Shown: positions 25,981 through 35,041 of the stretch, in pieces | Layout: each line of letters starts with the position of its first letter | How positions within the stretch are numbered: position 1 is the first letter of the stretch | DNA from: Cohnella lubricantis | GTDB lineage: Bacteria; Bacillota; Bacilli; Paenibacillales; Paenibacillaceae | DNA: 64,000 nt | NCBI RefSeq assembly: GCF_014212015.1 | Contig: NZ_JACJVN010000021.1 | Coordinates: 30,427-94,426, forward strand | Reading direction: 5' to 3' | The notes under the pieces: generated by a model | The model's input: only the letters and a program-made list of their open reading frames with translations | The model's database searches: none | What the model was told of the DNA's origin: nothing | Made by a program: the position numbers and the translations under genes

Positions 25981-27999
25981 GTGTTCATGCGTCAGAAAAG
26001 TTTGTTTAGGCACGACTGGCATTTCATCCTGAACCACAAGCAACTTCGCATAGCGGTGGCGATCCTGCTGCTCGTTCCGGTGCTCTATGCAGGGATGTTC
26101 CTGTCAGGCTACTGGAATCCGTATGACAAGCTCGACAAGCTCCCGGTTGCGGTCGTCAACCTGGATCACGGAGCGGCGATCTCCGGGCAGCAGCTCGATG
26201 TCGGCAAGGATATGGTCGACGAGCTGAAGCGGACGAACAGCTTCGATTATCGCTTCGTTAATCTGGAGGAAGCGGACGAAGGACTGGAGACGGGAGAGTA
26301 CTATCTAAGCATAGTGATTCCGGAGAACTTCTCCGCGAATATCGCGTCGCTGAACGGCGATCATCCCGAGCAGGCGCAGCTGATCTACAAGACCAATCCG
26401 GGCAACAACTACGTGTCCGGCCAGATCGGCAGCTCCGCCTTGACGAAGCTGAAGGATGAAGTCAGCCAGAACATTATTAAGACTTATACGACGACGGTAA
26501 TGGACAGCATCCGGCAGCTATCCGACGGCTTCGCGCAAGCAGGCGAAGGCGCAGGCAAGCTGTCCGAAGGCGCGGCTAGCGCCAAAGAAGGAGCCGACCA
26601 GCTGGAGGCCGGCATCGGCTCGCTGAAGGACGGCGCCTACAAGCTGGAGGATGGTCTATCCCCGCTCGCCGACGGGATGAAGAAGCTGCGGCAGAGCGCG
26701 GAGCAACTGCAGGATGGCGCCGCATCGCTGTCCGGCGGCTTGGGCAAGCTGGACGCCGCCGAGGCGCAGCTGGCCAAGAGCAGCGCGGGCGTAGACGCGA
26801 ATCTGGCGCAGCTGGCGGCTGGATTAAGCGATGAGCAGAAGCGGGCGGCCGGAGCTTCGGATGAAGCCGTTCAATTGAGCGAAGCTCTCAAGAAGTTCGC
26901 CGGCGAGCATCCCGATCTAGCGTCGGATGAGGCGCTGGCCGCTATCATGAAGTCGAGCGAACAACTGGAAGCAGACAGCTCTGCGTCGCAACAGGCGGCG
27001 GCTCAGCTGGCCAAGTCGGCTGCAGGCTTGAGCGCAGGCCATACCAAGCTGACCAACAGCTTGGAGGCCGTATCGTCGAGCCTTGCGGCTAGCGCGAAGG
27101 GCGGTTCGGAGCTGGCCGCGGGCATGAGCCAATTCAACGCTGGGCTTGGGTCTTGGAGCCAAGGCTTTAGCGCGTTCGGCGCCGGGCTCCACTCGCTGGC
27201 CGACGGCTCCGCGCAATTGAACACCGGGGCGGAGGCGCTTGCGCAAGGGTTCGTCAGCTTGGTCAACGGCTCGCAGGAGCTGAGCGGCCAATTGCAGGAC
27301 GCCGCGGCCCAATCGGCAGGCGCCGGAGCCAGCGACGAGATGCTGAACATGTATGCGCAGCCGATTCAACTAGTCGAGCAGCCGATATCCGGGGTGCCGA
27401 ACTACGGCACGGGATCGGCGCCGTACTTCTTGGCTCTCGGCCTTCTGGTCGGCGGTCTGATGGCATTCAACATCATTCCGTTTAACTTCCCGGCGAGCCC
27501 GCAGGTAGGCGGCTTGAAGTTTACGTTTAGCAAGATGGGGGTGTTCTATGTCATCTCCGTTGTGCAGACGATTATCGTGAACGCGCTGCTATTGTTCGCC
27601 TTCGGCATTAAGCCGGTCAACCTTCCGATGATGCTGCTGTACAGTCTGCTTGTCTCGTTGACCTTCATGACGCTGATCATGATGCTCGTGGTCTTGCTGG
27701 GCACGTTCGGCAAGCTGCTCGGCGTCGCGCTGGTCGTCACGCAGCTCTCGTCGAGCGGAGGCACGTTCCCATTCGAGCTGGCGCCGCAGTGGATTCAGGC
27801 GATCGGCCGATGCCTGCCGATGACCTACGTGCAGCGCGGCTTCCATGCGGCGATCTCGACGGGCGAATGGAGCGTATATTGGAAGAACTTCGGCATCCTG
27901 CTGGCCTTCTTGGCCGGATTCATCGTCGTGATGCTCATTCGCAACTTGATGGCATCCCAATCCGGCAAGCTGCAGCCGAAGGCTGCGGGAGCGCATTAA
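25981..27999 (+). CDS. yhgE: YhgE/Pip-family membrane protein (ABC-2-like)
   Basis: About 672 residues. One N-terminal transmembrane helix is followed by a large extracytoplasmic domain whose start (YWNPYDKLDKLPVAVVNLD) matches Bacillus YhgE. A long helical region follows with repeated DG/AG steps (LKDGAYKLEDGLSPLADGM). Five or so C-terminal helices resemble ABC-2 permeases. The family is linked to ESX/type VII secretion and phage infection; its function here is unknown. The start is set at GTG 25981 behind AAGGGG; ATG 25987 is the alternative. Confidence 0.88.
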   Translation: MFMRQKSLFRHDWHFILNHKQLRIAVAILLLVPVLYAGMFLSGYWNPYDKLDKLPVAVVNLDHGAAISGQQLDVGKDMVDELKRTNSFDYRFVNLEEADEGLETGEYYLSIVIPENFSANIASLNGDHPEQAQLIYKTNPGNNYVSGQIGSSALTKLKDEVSQNIIKTYTTTVMDSIRQLSDGFAQAGEGAGKLSEGAASAKEGADQLEAGIGSLKDGAYKLEDGLSPLADGMKKLRQSAEQLQDGAASLSGGLGKLDAAEAQLAKSSAGVDANLAQLAAGLSDEQKRAAGASDEAVQLSEALKKFAGEHPDLASDEALAAIMKSSEQLEADSSASQQAAAQLAKSAAGLSAGHTKLTNSLEAVSSSLAASAKGGSELAAGMSQFNAGLGSWSQGFSAFGAGLHSLADGSAQLNTGAEALAQGFVSLVNGSQELSGQLQDAAAQSAGAGASDEMLNMYAQPIQLVEQPISGVPNYGTGSAPYFLALGLLVGGLMAFNIIPFNFPASPQVGGLKFTFSKMGVFYVISVVQTIIVNALLLFAFGIKPVNLPMMLLYSLLVSLTFMTLIMMLVVLLGTFGKLLGVALVVTQLSSSGGTFPFELAPQWIQAIGRCLPMTYVQRGFHAAISTGEWSVYWKNFGILLAFLAGFIVVMLIRNLMASQSGKLQPKAAGAH

Positions 28000-28031
28000 G
28001 CGGGAAGGCGGCGGTTGGCCGCTTGAACGTT

Positions 28032-28082
28032 AACGGGCCGATCCGCCCGGTCTTTGCTTAAGACCGGGCGGATCGGCCCGTT
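28032..28082. terminator. Perfect 23-bp hairpin between convergent genes
   Basis: Arms 28032-28054 and 28060-28082 are perfectly complementary with a 5-base loop, and the + strand continues TATTG. It separates yhgE from the convergent lysR gene. Confidence 0.75.
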
Positions 28083-28111
28083 TATTGTTGGGGCGCATTG
28101 GGCGGATTCAT

Positions 28112-28996
28112 TTAAGAGGCGTTCGAGATGAGATTCAGATCCCGCGCCGCTTCCAGCTCCTCCAGCAGCAATTGCAGCGGCCGGCTGACGAAGGCGTCCT
28201 TCCGCATCACGAAGCTCGTGCGCAATCGGCGGTCGGGTGCCGGGAGCTCGTGAATCCGCAGCGTCCCTTCCTCCGCTTTCTTGGCTACGACGGACCTGGC
28301 CAGCATCGATATGCCAAGGCCGGCTTCGACGCCCCCTATAATCGCCTCTAGAGTGCCGAACTCCATCATTCGCAGTTTGGACCATGCGTTAGCCTTCAGC
28401 CACTTCTCCATCATCTGCCGATAATAACAGCGCCCGGCGAATACGAGAACAGGCTTGGGGGCCGCATCCATCAGCCGATCCACCCCGGCATCCGAGACGA
28501 TCACCATCTCTTCGTCGAAGGCCGGAATCGCCAGGAGATCCTCGTGCTCCACTGGTCCCGCGAGGAATGCCCCGTCTACTTCGTAGCGCAGAATCCGTTC
28601 CTCCATCGGGATGCTGTTCTCGGTCGTCAGCGTGATCTCCACTTCGGGATAGCGCTTGTGGTAGCTTGCGAGCAGCTTCGGCAGCCGCACCGCGGCGCTC
28701 GTCTGCGTCGAACCGATAGCCAGCGTCCCTCGAGGCTCGCTCGACGAGGTGACGGCCTGCGCCGCTTCCTCCAAGAGACCCAGAATCTTGTCGGCATAGG
28801 TAAGGAGCGACTTGCCGCTGGAGGTGAGCGTCATGCCTCGATTGTGCCGATAGAACAGCACAGTCTGCAGATCCGTCTCCAATTGCTGAATTCGCGCGGT
28901 GACATTGGATTGGACGTAATTCAGCTTAGCTGCCGCCTTCGTGATGGAGCCTTCATTCGCGACGGCTTGAAAGACTCGCAAATCTCCGCTTTCCAT
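28112..28996 (-). CDS. LysR-family transcriptional regulator
   Basis: A 294-residue regulator. Helix-turn-helix at residues 3-60 (FQAVANEGSITKAAAKLNYV, QSNVTARIQQLE), then a substrate-binding-like effector domain. The ATG follows AAGGAGGG. It is divergent from an EamA-type exporter, which it probably controls. An A+T-rich 119-bp gap holds the divergent promoters. Confidence 0.9.
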   Translation of the reverse strand: MESGDLRVFQAVANEGSITKAAAKLNYVQSNVTARIQQLETDLQTVLFYRHNRGMTLTSSGKSLLTYADKILGLLEEAAQAVTSSSEPRGTLAIGSTQTSAAVRLPKLLASYHKRYPEVEITLTTENSIPMEERILRYEVDGAFLAGPVEHEDLLAIPAFDEEMVIVSDAGVDRLMDAAPKPVLVFAGRCYYRQMMEKWLKANAWSKLRMMEFGTLEAIIGGVEAGLGISMLARSVVAKKAEEGTLRIHELPAPDRRLRTSFVMRKDAFVSRPLQLLLEELEAARDLNLISNAS

Positions 28997-29115
28997 TGCC
29001 TTCCCTCCTTGATATCGATATGAATGATGGCTGATATTATTTCTAATTATTTTATATGAAACCAAGGATCGAATACAATAGCAAATATCATAGAAGGTGT
29101 GGGAGGCAGATGGAA

Positions 29116-30000
29116 ATGAACCGTATGCTATATGCTTCACTTATTCTCGCGATGACGCTGCTCGGCGGATTGGCGTTCCCGGTCGGCAGGCTTGGCATGG
29201 AAGGCGCCAGCCCCTTCCTGCTGATGGCCGTCCGGTTCGCCGTCGCGGGCGCCGGCATGGCGCTGGCCACGGCGCGAAGGCCGCAGCCTCGCGGCTGCCA
29301 TTCGTGGCTGAGGCTGGCGGTCATCGGGGTATGCAATTGCGCGGGCGTTATGGGTTGCGCCTACTACAGCATGCATTGGATTACATCCGGCGAATCCGCC
29401 ATCCTGACGTTCGTCAATCCGCTGCTGGTCATCGTGCTGGGCACGGCGTTCCTGGGAGCGCGCTATGGAGCGAAGCAGTGGATCGGGGTGCTCATCGGAC
29501 TGCTCGGCGTGGCGGCGACCTTCGGCACGCACTTCCAGGTGCAGCCGGGTACGTTCATCGGCTTGCTGGGGGCGTTGTTCTTCGCGGCATCGACGTTATT
29601 GATCAAGCGCTGGGGCGGCGCGTATGACAGCTTCGTCATGACGGCCTATCAGATGATTTTCGGAAGTATCGCATTGTTTGTCCTAAGCTTGACTTCGGAG
29701 AGCCCGCATCTGACATTCGATGGAACGACGATCGGCTCGCTGCTGTGGCTGATCTTGATGAATTCCGTCGTGCAGTTCACGATCTGGACTTACCTGCTTC
29801 GGAACAGCGATCCGGCGCGCACGAGCGCGTTCATGTTCCTGGCGCCTTTCTTCGGCGTGCTTGGCGGCTGGGCGATTATGGGCGAGCGCCTTCACTGGTA
29901 TGTCGGGGCGGGCGGCGTCTTGATCGGCATCGGCATCTTCTTGGTCAATTGGCAGCCGAAGCCGCGGACGCAATCGCGAATACTTCCAGCTGAACGTTAA
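29116..30000 (+). CDS. EamA/DMT-family transporter
   Basis: A 294-residue membrane protein with ten predicted helices and two EamA repeats, the usual layout of drug/metabolite exporters. Motifs such as FVNPLLVIVLGTAFLG and MFLAPFFGVLGGW mark the repeat ends. The start is set at ATG 29116, nine bases after GGGAGG; ATG 29110 is only three bases from it. It is divergent from the LysR gene. The exported substrate is unknown. Confidence 0.88.
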   Translation: MNRMLYASLILAMTLLGGLAFPVGRLGMEGASPFLLMAVRFAVAGAGMALATARRPQPRGCHSWLRLAVIGVCNCAGVMGCAYYSMHWITSGESAILTFVNPLLVIVLGTAFLGARYGAKQWIGVLIGLLGVAATFGTHFQVQPGTFIGLLGALFFAASTLLIKRWGGAYDSFVMTAYQMIFGSIALFVLSLTSESPHLTFDGTTIGSLLWLILMNSVVQFTIWTYLLRNSDPARTSAFMFLAPFFGVLGGWAIMGERLHWYVGAGGVLIGIGIFLVNWQPKPRTQSRILPAER

Positions 30001-30081
30001 TTCCAGCCCATCACGATGCGAACGAATTGTGATATAATATTGCACAGCATAAATGGAGCTTATTACGGAGGTTGAAGAGAA

Positions 30082-31155
30082 GTGCTGGACCGTCTGCAAG
30101 TGTTGGCGGATCGATATGAGAAGCTGAGCGAGCTGCTGTGTGATCCGGACGTCGTGAACGATTCGACACGTCTGCGCACGTATGCGAAGGAGCAATCGGA
30201 TCTGAATGAGGCTTATCAGGCTTATTTGGAATATAAATCGGTCATGGAACAATTAACGAGCGCCAAGGCCATGCTGGAAGAGAAGCTGGACGACGAGATG
30301 CGCGAGATGGTGAAGCTCGAGATCGAGGAGCTGTCGGAGCGGCAGACGTCGCTGGAGGAGCAGATCCGTATTCTGCTGCTGCCGAAGGACCCGAACGACG
30401 ATAAGAACGTCATTGTGGAGATCCGCGGCGCGGCTGGCGGGGAAGAGGCGAACCTGTTCGCGGCGGAGCTGTACCGGATGTACGCGAAGTATGCGGACAG
30501 CCAGGGCTGGAAGACGGAGCTGCTGGAAGCGAGCGTCAGCGACCTGGGCGGCTTCAAAGAAGTGATTTTCACCATTAACGGCGCCGGCGCATATAGCAAA
30601 ATGAAGTTCGAGAGCGGCGCTCACCGCGTGCAGCGCGTGCCGGAGACGGAGTCGGGGGGACGCATCCATACGTCGACGTCGACCGTCGTCGTCATGCCGG
30701 AGGCGGAAGAGCTCGACATCGAGATTCTCGATAAGGACATCCGCGTCGACACGTTCTGCTCCAGCGGAGCGGGCGGCCAGTCCGTCAACACGACGAAGTC
30801 GGCGGTTCGCGTCACGCACATTCCGACGGGCATCGTCGCGACGTGTCAGGACGGCAAGTCGCAGAACGACAACAAGGCGAAGGCGCTGCAGGTGCTGCGG
30901 ACGCGCATCATGGATATTAAGCTGCAGGAAGAAGAAGCGAAGTATGCGGGCGAACGCAAGGAGAAGATCGGCACGGGCGACCGCAGCGAGCGGATCCGCA
31001 CGTACAACTTCCCGCAGAGCCGGGTGACCGACCACCGCATCGGCTTGACGCTGCACAAGCTCGACGCCGTGCTGAACGGCGAGATGAACGAGATTGTGCA
31101 GGCGCTCACGCTGGCGGAGCAGACCGAGCTGATGGAGCGGGAAGGCATGGCGTAA
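30082..31155 (+). CDS. prfA: Peptide chain release factor 1
   Basis: A 357-residue class I release factor that reads UAA and UAG. The catalytic GGQ lies in [12 protein letters not shown] and the RF1 codon-reading tripeptide is PET in RVPETESGG. The start is a GTG behind ACGGAGG. An extended -10 (TGATATAAT) near 30030 is its likely promoter. In Bacillus it is followed directly by prmC, whose product methylates this GGQ; here a 362-base gap separates the two. Confidence 0.96.
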   Translation: MLDRLQVLADRYEKLSELLCDPDVVNDSTRLRTYAKEQSDLNEAYQAYLEYKSVMEQLTSAKAMLEEKLDDEMREMVKLEIEELSERQTSLEEQIRILLLPKDPNDDKNVIVEIRGAAGGEEANLFAAELYRMYAKYADSQGWKTELLEASVSDLGGFKEVIFTINGAGAYSKMKFESGAHRVQRVPETESGGRIHTSTSTVVVMPEAEELDIEILDKDIRVDTFCSSGAGGQSVNTTKSAVRVTHIPTGIVATCQDGKSQNDNKAKALQVLRTRIMDIKLQEEEAKYAGERKEKIGTGDRSERIRTYNFPQSRVTDHRIGLTLHKLDAVLNGEMNEIVQALTLAEQTELMEREGMA

Positions 31156-31517
31156 GGCTGGACCGATGGAGCTGTGTGCTCAGCTTTTGAAGCGGGGCGT
31201 TGGTCGGAGCGCGGCACCCTCATTCGGGCGCATCGTCCGGCACGATTGGCGCTGACGGCCTGCGGATGAATAAGACGCGCGGCGGCGGCCAACCCTTCCG
31301 AGTGAGGGGGAGGCCGCCTTTCTGCTGCTGTTTGGCTTGATCCGACGGATCGGCGCGCAGATGGACCGGCTGGTCATAGCGCTATCGGGCAAAGGGCGGC
31401 GATTGTGTATTAAAATTAATATACATCTGCGCTTGGAATGCATAATTTGCTCCATCGTGAGAAATTCGGAAAATGTGGGCTAAATTTAATACATATTGAA
31501 CGCCGGAGACGGTTGAG
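31156..31517. other. Gap between prfA and prmC with hairpin and A+T-rich promoter region
   Basis: A GC hairpin (GGCGGCC at 31284-31290, GGCCGCC at 31312-31318, then TTTCTG) probably ends prfA transcription. The A+T-rich stretch 31400-31500 contains TGTATTAAAATT and, inverted, AAATTTAATACATA, plus several possible -10 hexamers, suggesting a separate prmC promoter. No gene was seen. Confidence 0.5.
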
Positions 31518-32735
31518 ATGACGAAAGAAGTGCGAGCGCGGGAGAGGAGTCGGCTGACGATGGAGCGGGAACGGGAGAGCGCGGCGCTGAACGCGGAGGA
31601 GCCGAGCATGGAGGAGCCAAGCGTGAAGGAACCGAGCATGAAGGAGCCGAGCGTGGAGGAACCAAGCGTGAATAAGCGGAATGCGAAGGCCCCCAGCGCA
31701 AAGGAACTAGGCGTGCAAGAAGCGAGCGCGGAGGATCCGAATGTGACAGAAGCGAACGCGGAGGAGCTGAATGTGACAGAGCCGAGCGCGGAGGATCCGA
31801 ATGTGGCAGAGCCGAACGCACTGGAGTCGGGCGCGAACGAACCGCCCCGGCCGATGACGATCGGCGAGGCCTGGCGCGCCGGCGCGGCGAAGCTGCGCGA
31901 AGCAGGCGTCGGCGAAGAGGACGCGAACGCGGAGCTGCTGCTGCTGCATGCGCTTGGCATCGGCAAGGCCGAGCTGCTGCGCGATCTTCGCGAGCCGATG
32001 CCGGCGGCGAAGCTGGAGGCGTGGGAGCGGAGCCTCGCGCGCAAGGCGGCGGGTGAGCCGGTCCAATACATCATGGGCCGGCAAGCGTTCTACGGGCGTT
32101 GGTTCGAAGTGACGCCCGACGTGCTCATTCCGCGGCCGGAGACGGAGCTGCTTGTCGAGGCCGTGCTGGCCGCATGCGGCGGCGGTGCGCTGACGGCGCT
32201 CGACGTCGGCACGGGCAGCGGCGCCATCGCCGTCACGCTGGCGGCCGAGCGGCCGGCGTGGCGCGTGTACGCGTCCGACCTGTCGGCGGACGCGATTGCC
32301 GTGGCGCGGGGCAATGCCCGCGCCAATGATGCGGACGAACGGGTGACGTTCGTCCGCGGGGACCTGCTCGCGCCGTTCGTCGGCGGCGCGGGCGGCGGGC
32401 AGTTCGGGGAGGCAGGGCTGGCGGTGGACATCCTCGTGTCCAACCCGCCGTACATTCCCTCCGCCGACCTGCCGGGCTTGCAGCGCGAGGTGCGCGATCA
32501 CGAGCCGCGCCTCGCGCTGGACGGCGGCCCGGACGGGCTCGCGCCGTACCGCCGCATGGCGGCGCAGCTGCGCGGTCTGCCGCGCTTGCCGCGGCTGGTC
32601 GCGTGGGAGGTCGGCGCCGGGCAAGCCGAGGACGCCGCCGCCCTGCTCCGCGAGGCCGCGGAGTGGGAGCGGATCTGGTTCGTGCGCGACTACGCCGGCA
32701 TCGACCGGCATGTCCTCGCGATCCGCTCCGAATAG
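31518..32735 (+). CDS. prmC: Protein-(glutamine-N5) methyltransferase PrmC with a pentapeptide-repeat N-terminal extension
   Basis: Methylates the GGQ glutamine of release factors. The family-like part begins near MTIGEAWRAGAAKL (residue 113) and has the SAM motif DVGTGSGAIAV and catalytic SNPPYIPS. Residues 27-106 are about 16 repeats of a five-residue unit (EEPSM, EEPSV, KEPSM, EDPNV, TEPSA and so on), encoded by a 15-nt tandem repeat at 31596-31835. The ATG at 31518 follows GGAGA. An ATG at 31854 would give a normal-length enzyme but lacks a ribosome site. Confidence 0.9.
   Translation: MTKEVRARERSRLTMERERESAALNAEEPSMEEPSVKEPSMKEPSVEEPSVNKRNAKAPSAKELGVQEASAEDPNVTEANAEELNVTEPSAEDPNVAEPNALESGANEPPRPMTIGEAWRAGAAKLREAGVGEEDANAELLLLHALGIGKAELLRDLREPMPAAKLEAWERSLARKAAGEPVQYIMGRQAFYGRWFEVTPDVLIPRPETELLVEAVLAACGGGALTALDVGTGSGAIAVTLAAERPAWRVYASDLSADAIAVARGNARANDADERVTFVRGDLLAPFVGGAGGGQFGEAGLAVDILVSNPPYIPSADLPGLQREVRDHEPRLALDGGPDGLAPYRRMAAQLRGLPRLPRLVAWEVGAGQAEDAAALLREAAEWERIWFVRDYAGIDRHVLAIRSE
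31596..31835 (+). repeat. 15-nt coding repeat in prmC
   Basis: About 16 tandem 15-nt units of the form GAGGAGCCGAGCGTG. The first five units are nearly identical and later units are progressively diverged. They encode the E/P/S/N/V pentapeptide repeat at the PrmC N-terminus. Confidence 0.85.
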
Positions 32736-32823
32736 ACCGAGGCGACAACGCCGCGCGTGACTCCAAGAGAGGAATCCCATTACTCGCCGGAGGCCGTGCG
32801 GCGTCTTACTTTTTGCCCCAGCC

Positions 32824-32902
32824 GCCCCTCAGTTGCCTCTTAGTTGCCTCTTAGTTGCCCCTCATCTTCCCCTCATCTTCCCCTCAGTTGCCCCTCAGCA
32901 TC
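32824..32902. repeat. Short tandem repeat at the 3' end of the Gfo/Idh gene
   Basis: Variants of CCCCTCAGTTG, CTCTTAGTTGC and CCCCTCATCTTC repeat every 11-12 bases about seven times. The array spans the stop codon of the minus-strand oxidoreductase gene, so its last residues (MLRGN) are encoded inside the repeat. Confidence 0.7.
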
Positions 32903-33861
32903 TCCAACGTTCTCTGGACCTCGAGTCCTTCGCGGAAGGTGATCAGGTCGTGATGGTCGCCTCGAATGGCTCTGGCTACATGATCGACCAGCTCGAGAAG
33001 ATGGTCATGCTGCTCCAGGGCAAGTTCCGTGAAGTCTTCTTCGGCGCGGCCAATTCGCAGGCCAGACCAATCGATCAACTGAGCGGTTCCCTCGCTGCCG
33101 TAGATCGTGAGGGACGCTTCTTCCTTGACGCCCGCCTGGCTTAATCCGTCGATCAGCACCGGAATCGGGTCATTCCCGCCGTCCGTCAATGCCATCCACG
33201 CGGTAATGCCGGTCTCGCACGCCTCGGAGTCGGCGGGATACTCTACCCGGGTGATGATCTCGCCGGCCTTGCCGAAGCATCGATGCGCGAGCTGGAGGAA
33301 GTGCGGAAGCACTTCCCTTACGAATCCGCCTTGCTCCCGGGAGGATATCCACGAATTGCGCTGCCAAGAACGCGGCCATTGCGGGAAATGGGCTTTGATC
33401 GCGATCTTGCGAATAGCGCCGAGCTTCCCTTCCCGAACCAGATTCAGAAGCGCTCTGCCGGAAGGCCGATAATAGGTAGGGAAATTCATCGCATGAACCA
33501 CGCCGGCCCGGTCGGCTGCCGCCAGCATCTCCTCGGCTTCCTCGACCGAATTGGCAAGAGGCTTCTCGCAGAGAAGATGCTTCCCGGCGCGCAGAATATC
33601 CAAAGCTATCGCATGGTGATGCTTCGGGGGAACGGCGAGGTAGATCAGGTCGACCTGTTCTCTCTCCAGCAGGGACCGATAATCGCTGTAAGCGGCAACC
33701 CCTTCGCTTGAACCCAGGTGGCTGTGCAGTAAATCAAGGTTCTGTTCGCAAAGCGCGGCGACCTCCATGGCAGGGTGAGCGTCCAAAGCCTGTTTGACCT
33801 TGCTGCCGACGCTGCCTAATCCAATGATGCCGACTTTGATCTGATCCATGTCCATCTCCAT
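32884..33861 (-). CDS. Gfo/Idh/MocA-family oxidoreductase
   Basis: A 325-residue NAD(P)-dependent oxidoreductase. The N-terminal dinucleotide fold is GIIGLGSVGSKV and the family motif CEKPLANSVEEAEE follows. The C-terminal beta domain binds substrate, likely a sugar or cyclitol. GGAGG lies nine bases before the ATG. It is divergent from a LysR gene. This pair interrupts the prmC-spoIIR order known from Bacillus. Confidence 0.88.
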   Translation of the reverse strand: MEMDMDQIKVGIIGLGSVGSKVKQALDAHPAMEVAALCEQNLDLLHSHLGSSEGVAAYSDYRSLLEREQVDLIYLAVPPKHHHAIALDILRAGKHLLCEKPLANSVEEAEEMLAAADRAGVVHAMNFPTYYRPSGRALLNLVREGKLGAIRKIAIKAHFPQWPRSWQRNSWISSREQGGFVREVLPHFLQLAHRCFGKAGEIITRVEYPADSEACETGITAWMALTDGGNDPIPVLIDGLSQAGVKEEASLTIYGSEGTAQLIDWSGLRIGRAEEDFTELALEQHDHLLELVDHVARAIRGDHHDLITFREGLEVQRTLEMLRGN

Positions 33862-34009
33862 ATGCGTATGCCTCCGACTTATTTAATAGATAGGCTCAAT
33901 GTAAGAAGATAGGTCCATTGTAAGACGCTCCTTTCCATTAGACAAATTAATGTTTATAATCCAGATAATTAGATTTACTAATTGATAAATGGTGAAAAGG
34001 GTGAATCGG

Positions 34010-34873
34010 TTGACTCTTCTTCAAGCACGCGTCTTCCTTGCCATTGCGCGCAGCGGAAGCATCACCAAAGCGGGGGATCAGCTTAATCTCACGCAATCCG
34101 CCGTCAGTCAGCATCTCGCTTCGCTGGAATCGGAATTGGGGCTGACGCTCTTTCACCGCAGCAAGTCCGGGGTCTCCTTAACCGATGCCGGACAGACGCT
34201 TCTTCCCTTCGCCCGCGAATTGCTTCAAGGCGAGGAACAGCTCCAGCAAGCGGCCGCCGCAATCCGGGGGGTTCAGATCGGCGCTTTGACGATCGGCTGC
34301 TTTCCCAGCTTCATGGCTGCGCATATGCCGCGTCTAATCAAAGGATTCAAAGACCTCTATCCCGGAATCGACATTGAATTTCGGGAGGGCAATTACGAAG
34401 AGATTGCCGGCTGGCTTCTGGAAGGATCTATCGATGTCGGCTTTAACGTATTCGCCGAAGCGCCGCTTCAGTTTACTCCGCTCATGGAGGAGCCGCTCGT
34501 GGCGGTGATCCCGCACGACCACAGCTTGAAGGAGCTGGCCGAAGTTCCCGTCGATCAGCTTCTGAACGAGCCCTTCATTCGGGATACCGGCTGCGAACGC
34601 TTCCTGGAGCGGCTATTTCCCGATCCTGCCCGCCAGCCCCCTTATCAGTTTGGCGTTCGCGACACATTCGCGATATTGGCCATGGTGCAATCCGGACTCG
34701 GCATTACCGTATTGCCCAAGATGTCCGTACCTGACGGCATGCCAGGTATCCGCACCTGCGAGCTGATGCCGAGGCTGCTGCGCACGATTGGCCTCTCCTC
34801 CCATTCTCGCCGTCCGCTGTCCCCCGGGGCTTCCGCCTTCATGCAGTACATTTTCCGCCTTCACGGCAAGTAA
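34010..34873 (+). CDS. LysR-family transcriptional regulator
   Basis: A 287-residue regulator: helix-turn-helix FLAIARSGSITKAGDQLNLT and QSAVSQHLASLE, then an effector domain (GALTIGCFPSFMAAHMPRL). The start is set at TTG 34010 behind AAAAGGGTG because the family usually starts five to eight residues before the first helix; ATG 33989 in the same frame has no site. It is divergent from the Gfo/Idh gene, its probable target. Confidence 0.88.
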   Translation: MTLLQARVFLAIARSGSITKAGDQLNLTQSAVSQHLASLESELGLTLFHRSKSGVSLTDAGQTLLPFARELLQGEEQLQQAAAAIRGVQIGALTIGCFPSFMAAHMPRLIKGFKDLYPGIDIEFREGNYEEIAGWLLEGSIDVGFNVFAEAPLQFTPLMEEPLVAVIPHDHSLKELAEVPVDQLLNEPFIRDTGCERFLERLFPDPARQPPYQFGVRDTFAILAMVQSGLGITVLPKMSVPDGMPGIRTCELMPRLLRTIGLSSHSRRPLSPGASAFMQYIFRLHGK

Positions 34874-34950
34874 TCTCGCGTCGCATCCTATCGCATTCCT
34901 TCGCATCCCGCCGCGCCTCCGTGACTTCTCTACCATTTCCCCATTCGTAG

Positions 34951-34979
34951 GTTTATAGAATCGGCTGCCGGACATACTA
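34951..34979 (+). promoter_or_regulatory. Possible sigma-F promoter of spoIIR
   Basis: GGACATACTA (34970-34979) fits the sigma-F -10 pattern GGNNANAHTR at every position. GTTTA (34951-34955) is one base off the -35 pattern GYATA, with a 14-base spacer. spoIIR is transcribed by sigma-F in Bacillus, which supports the call. Confidence 0.5.
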
Positions 34980-35041
34980 GGGCTAAGACGTTCCGGAACG
35001 CATCGCACGGCGCCGACGGGCGCTCACAAGGAGCGAGCACG

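Noticed and set aside
31854..32735. Short prmC starting at ATG 31854
   Set aside because: It would give a normal-length enzyme, but there is no ribosome site before it, while ATG 31518 has one and the intervening frame is open and codon-like.
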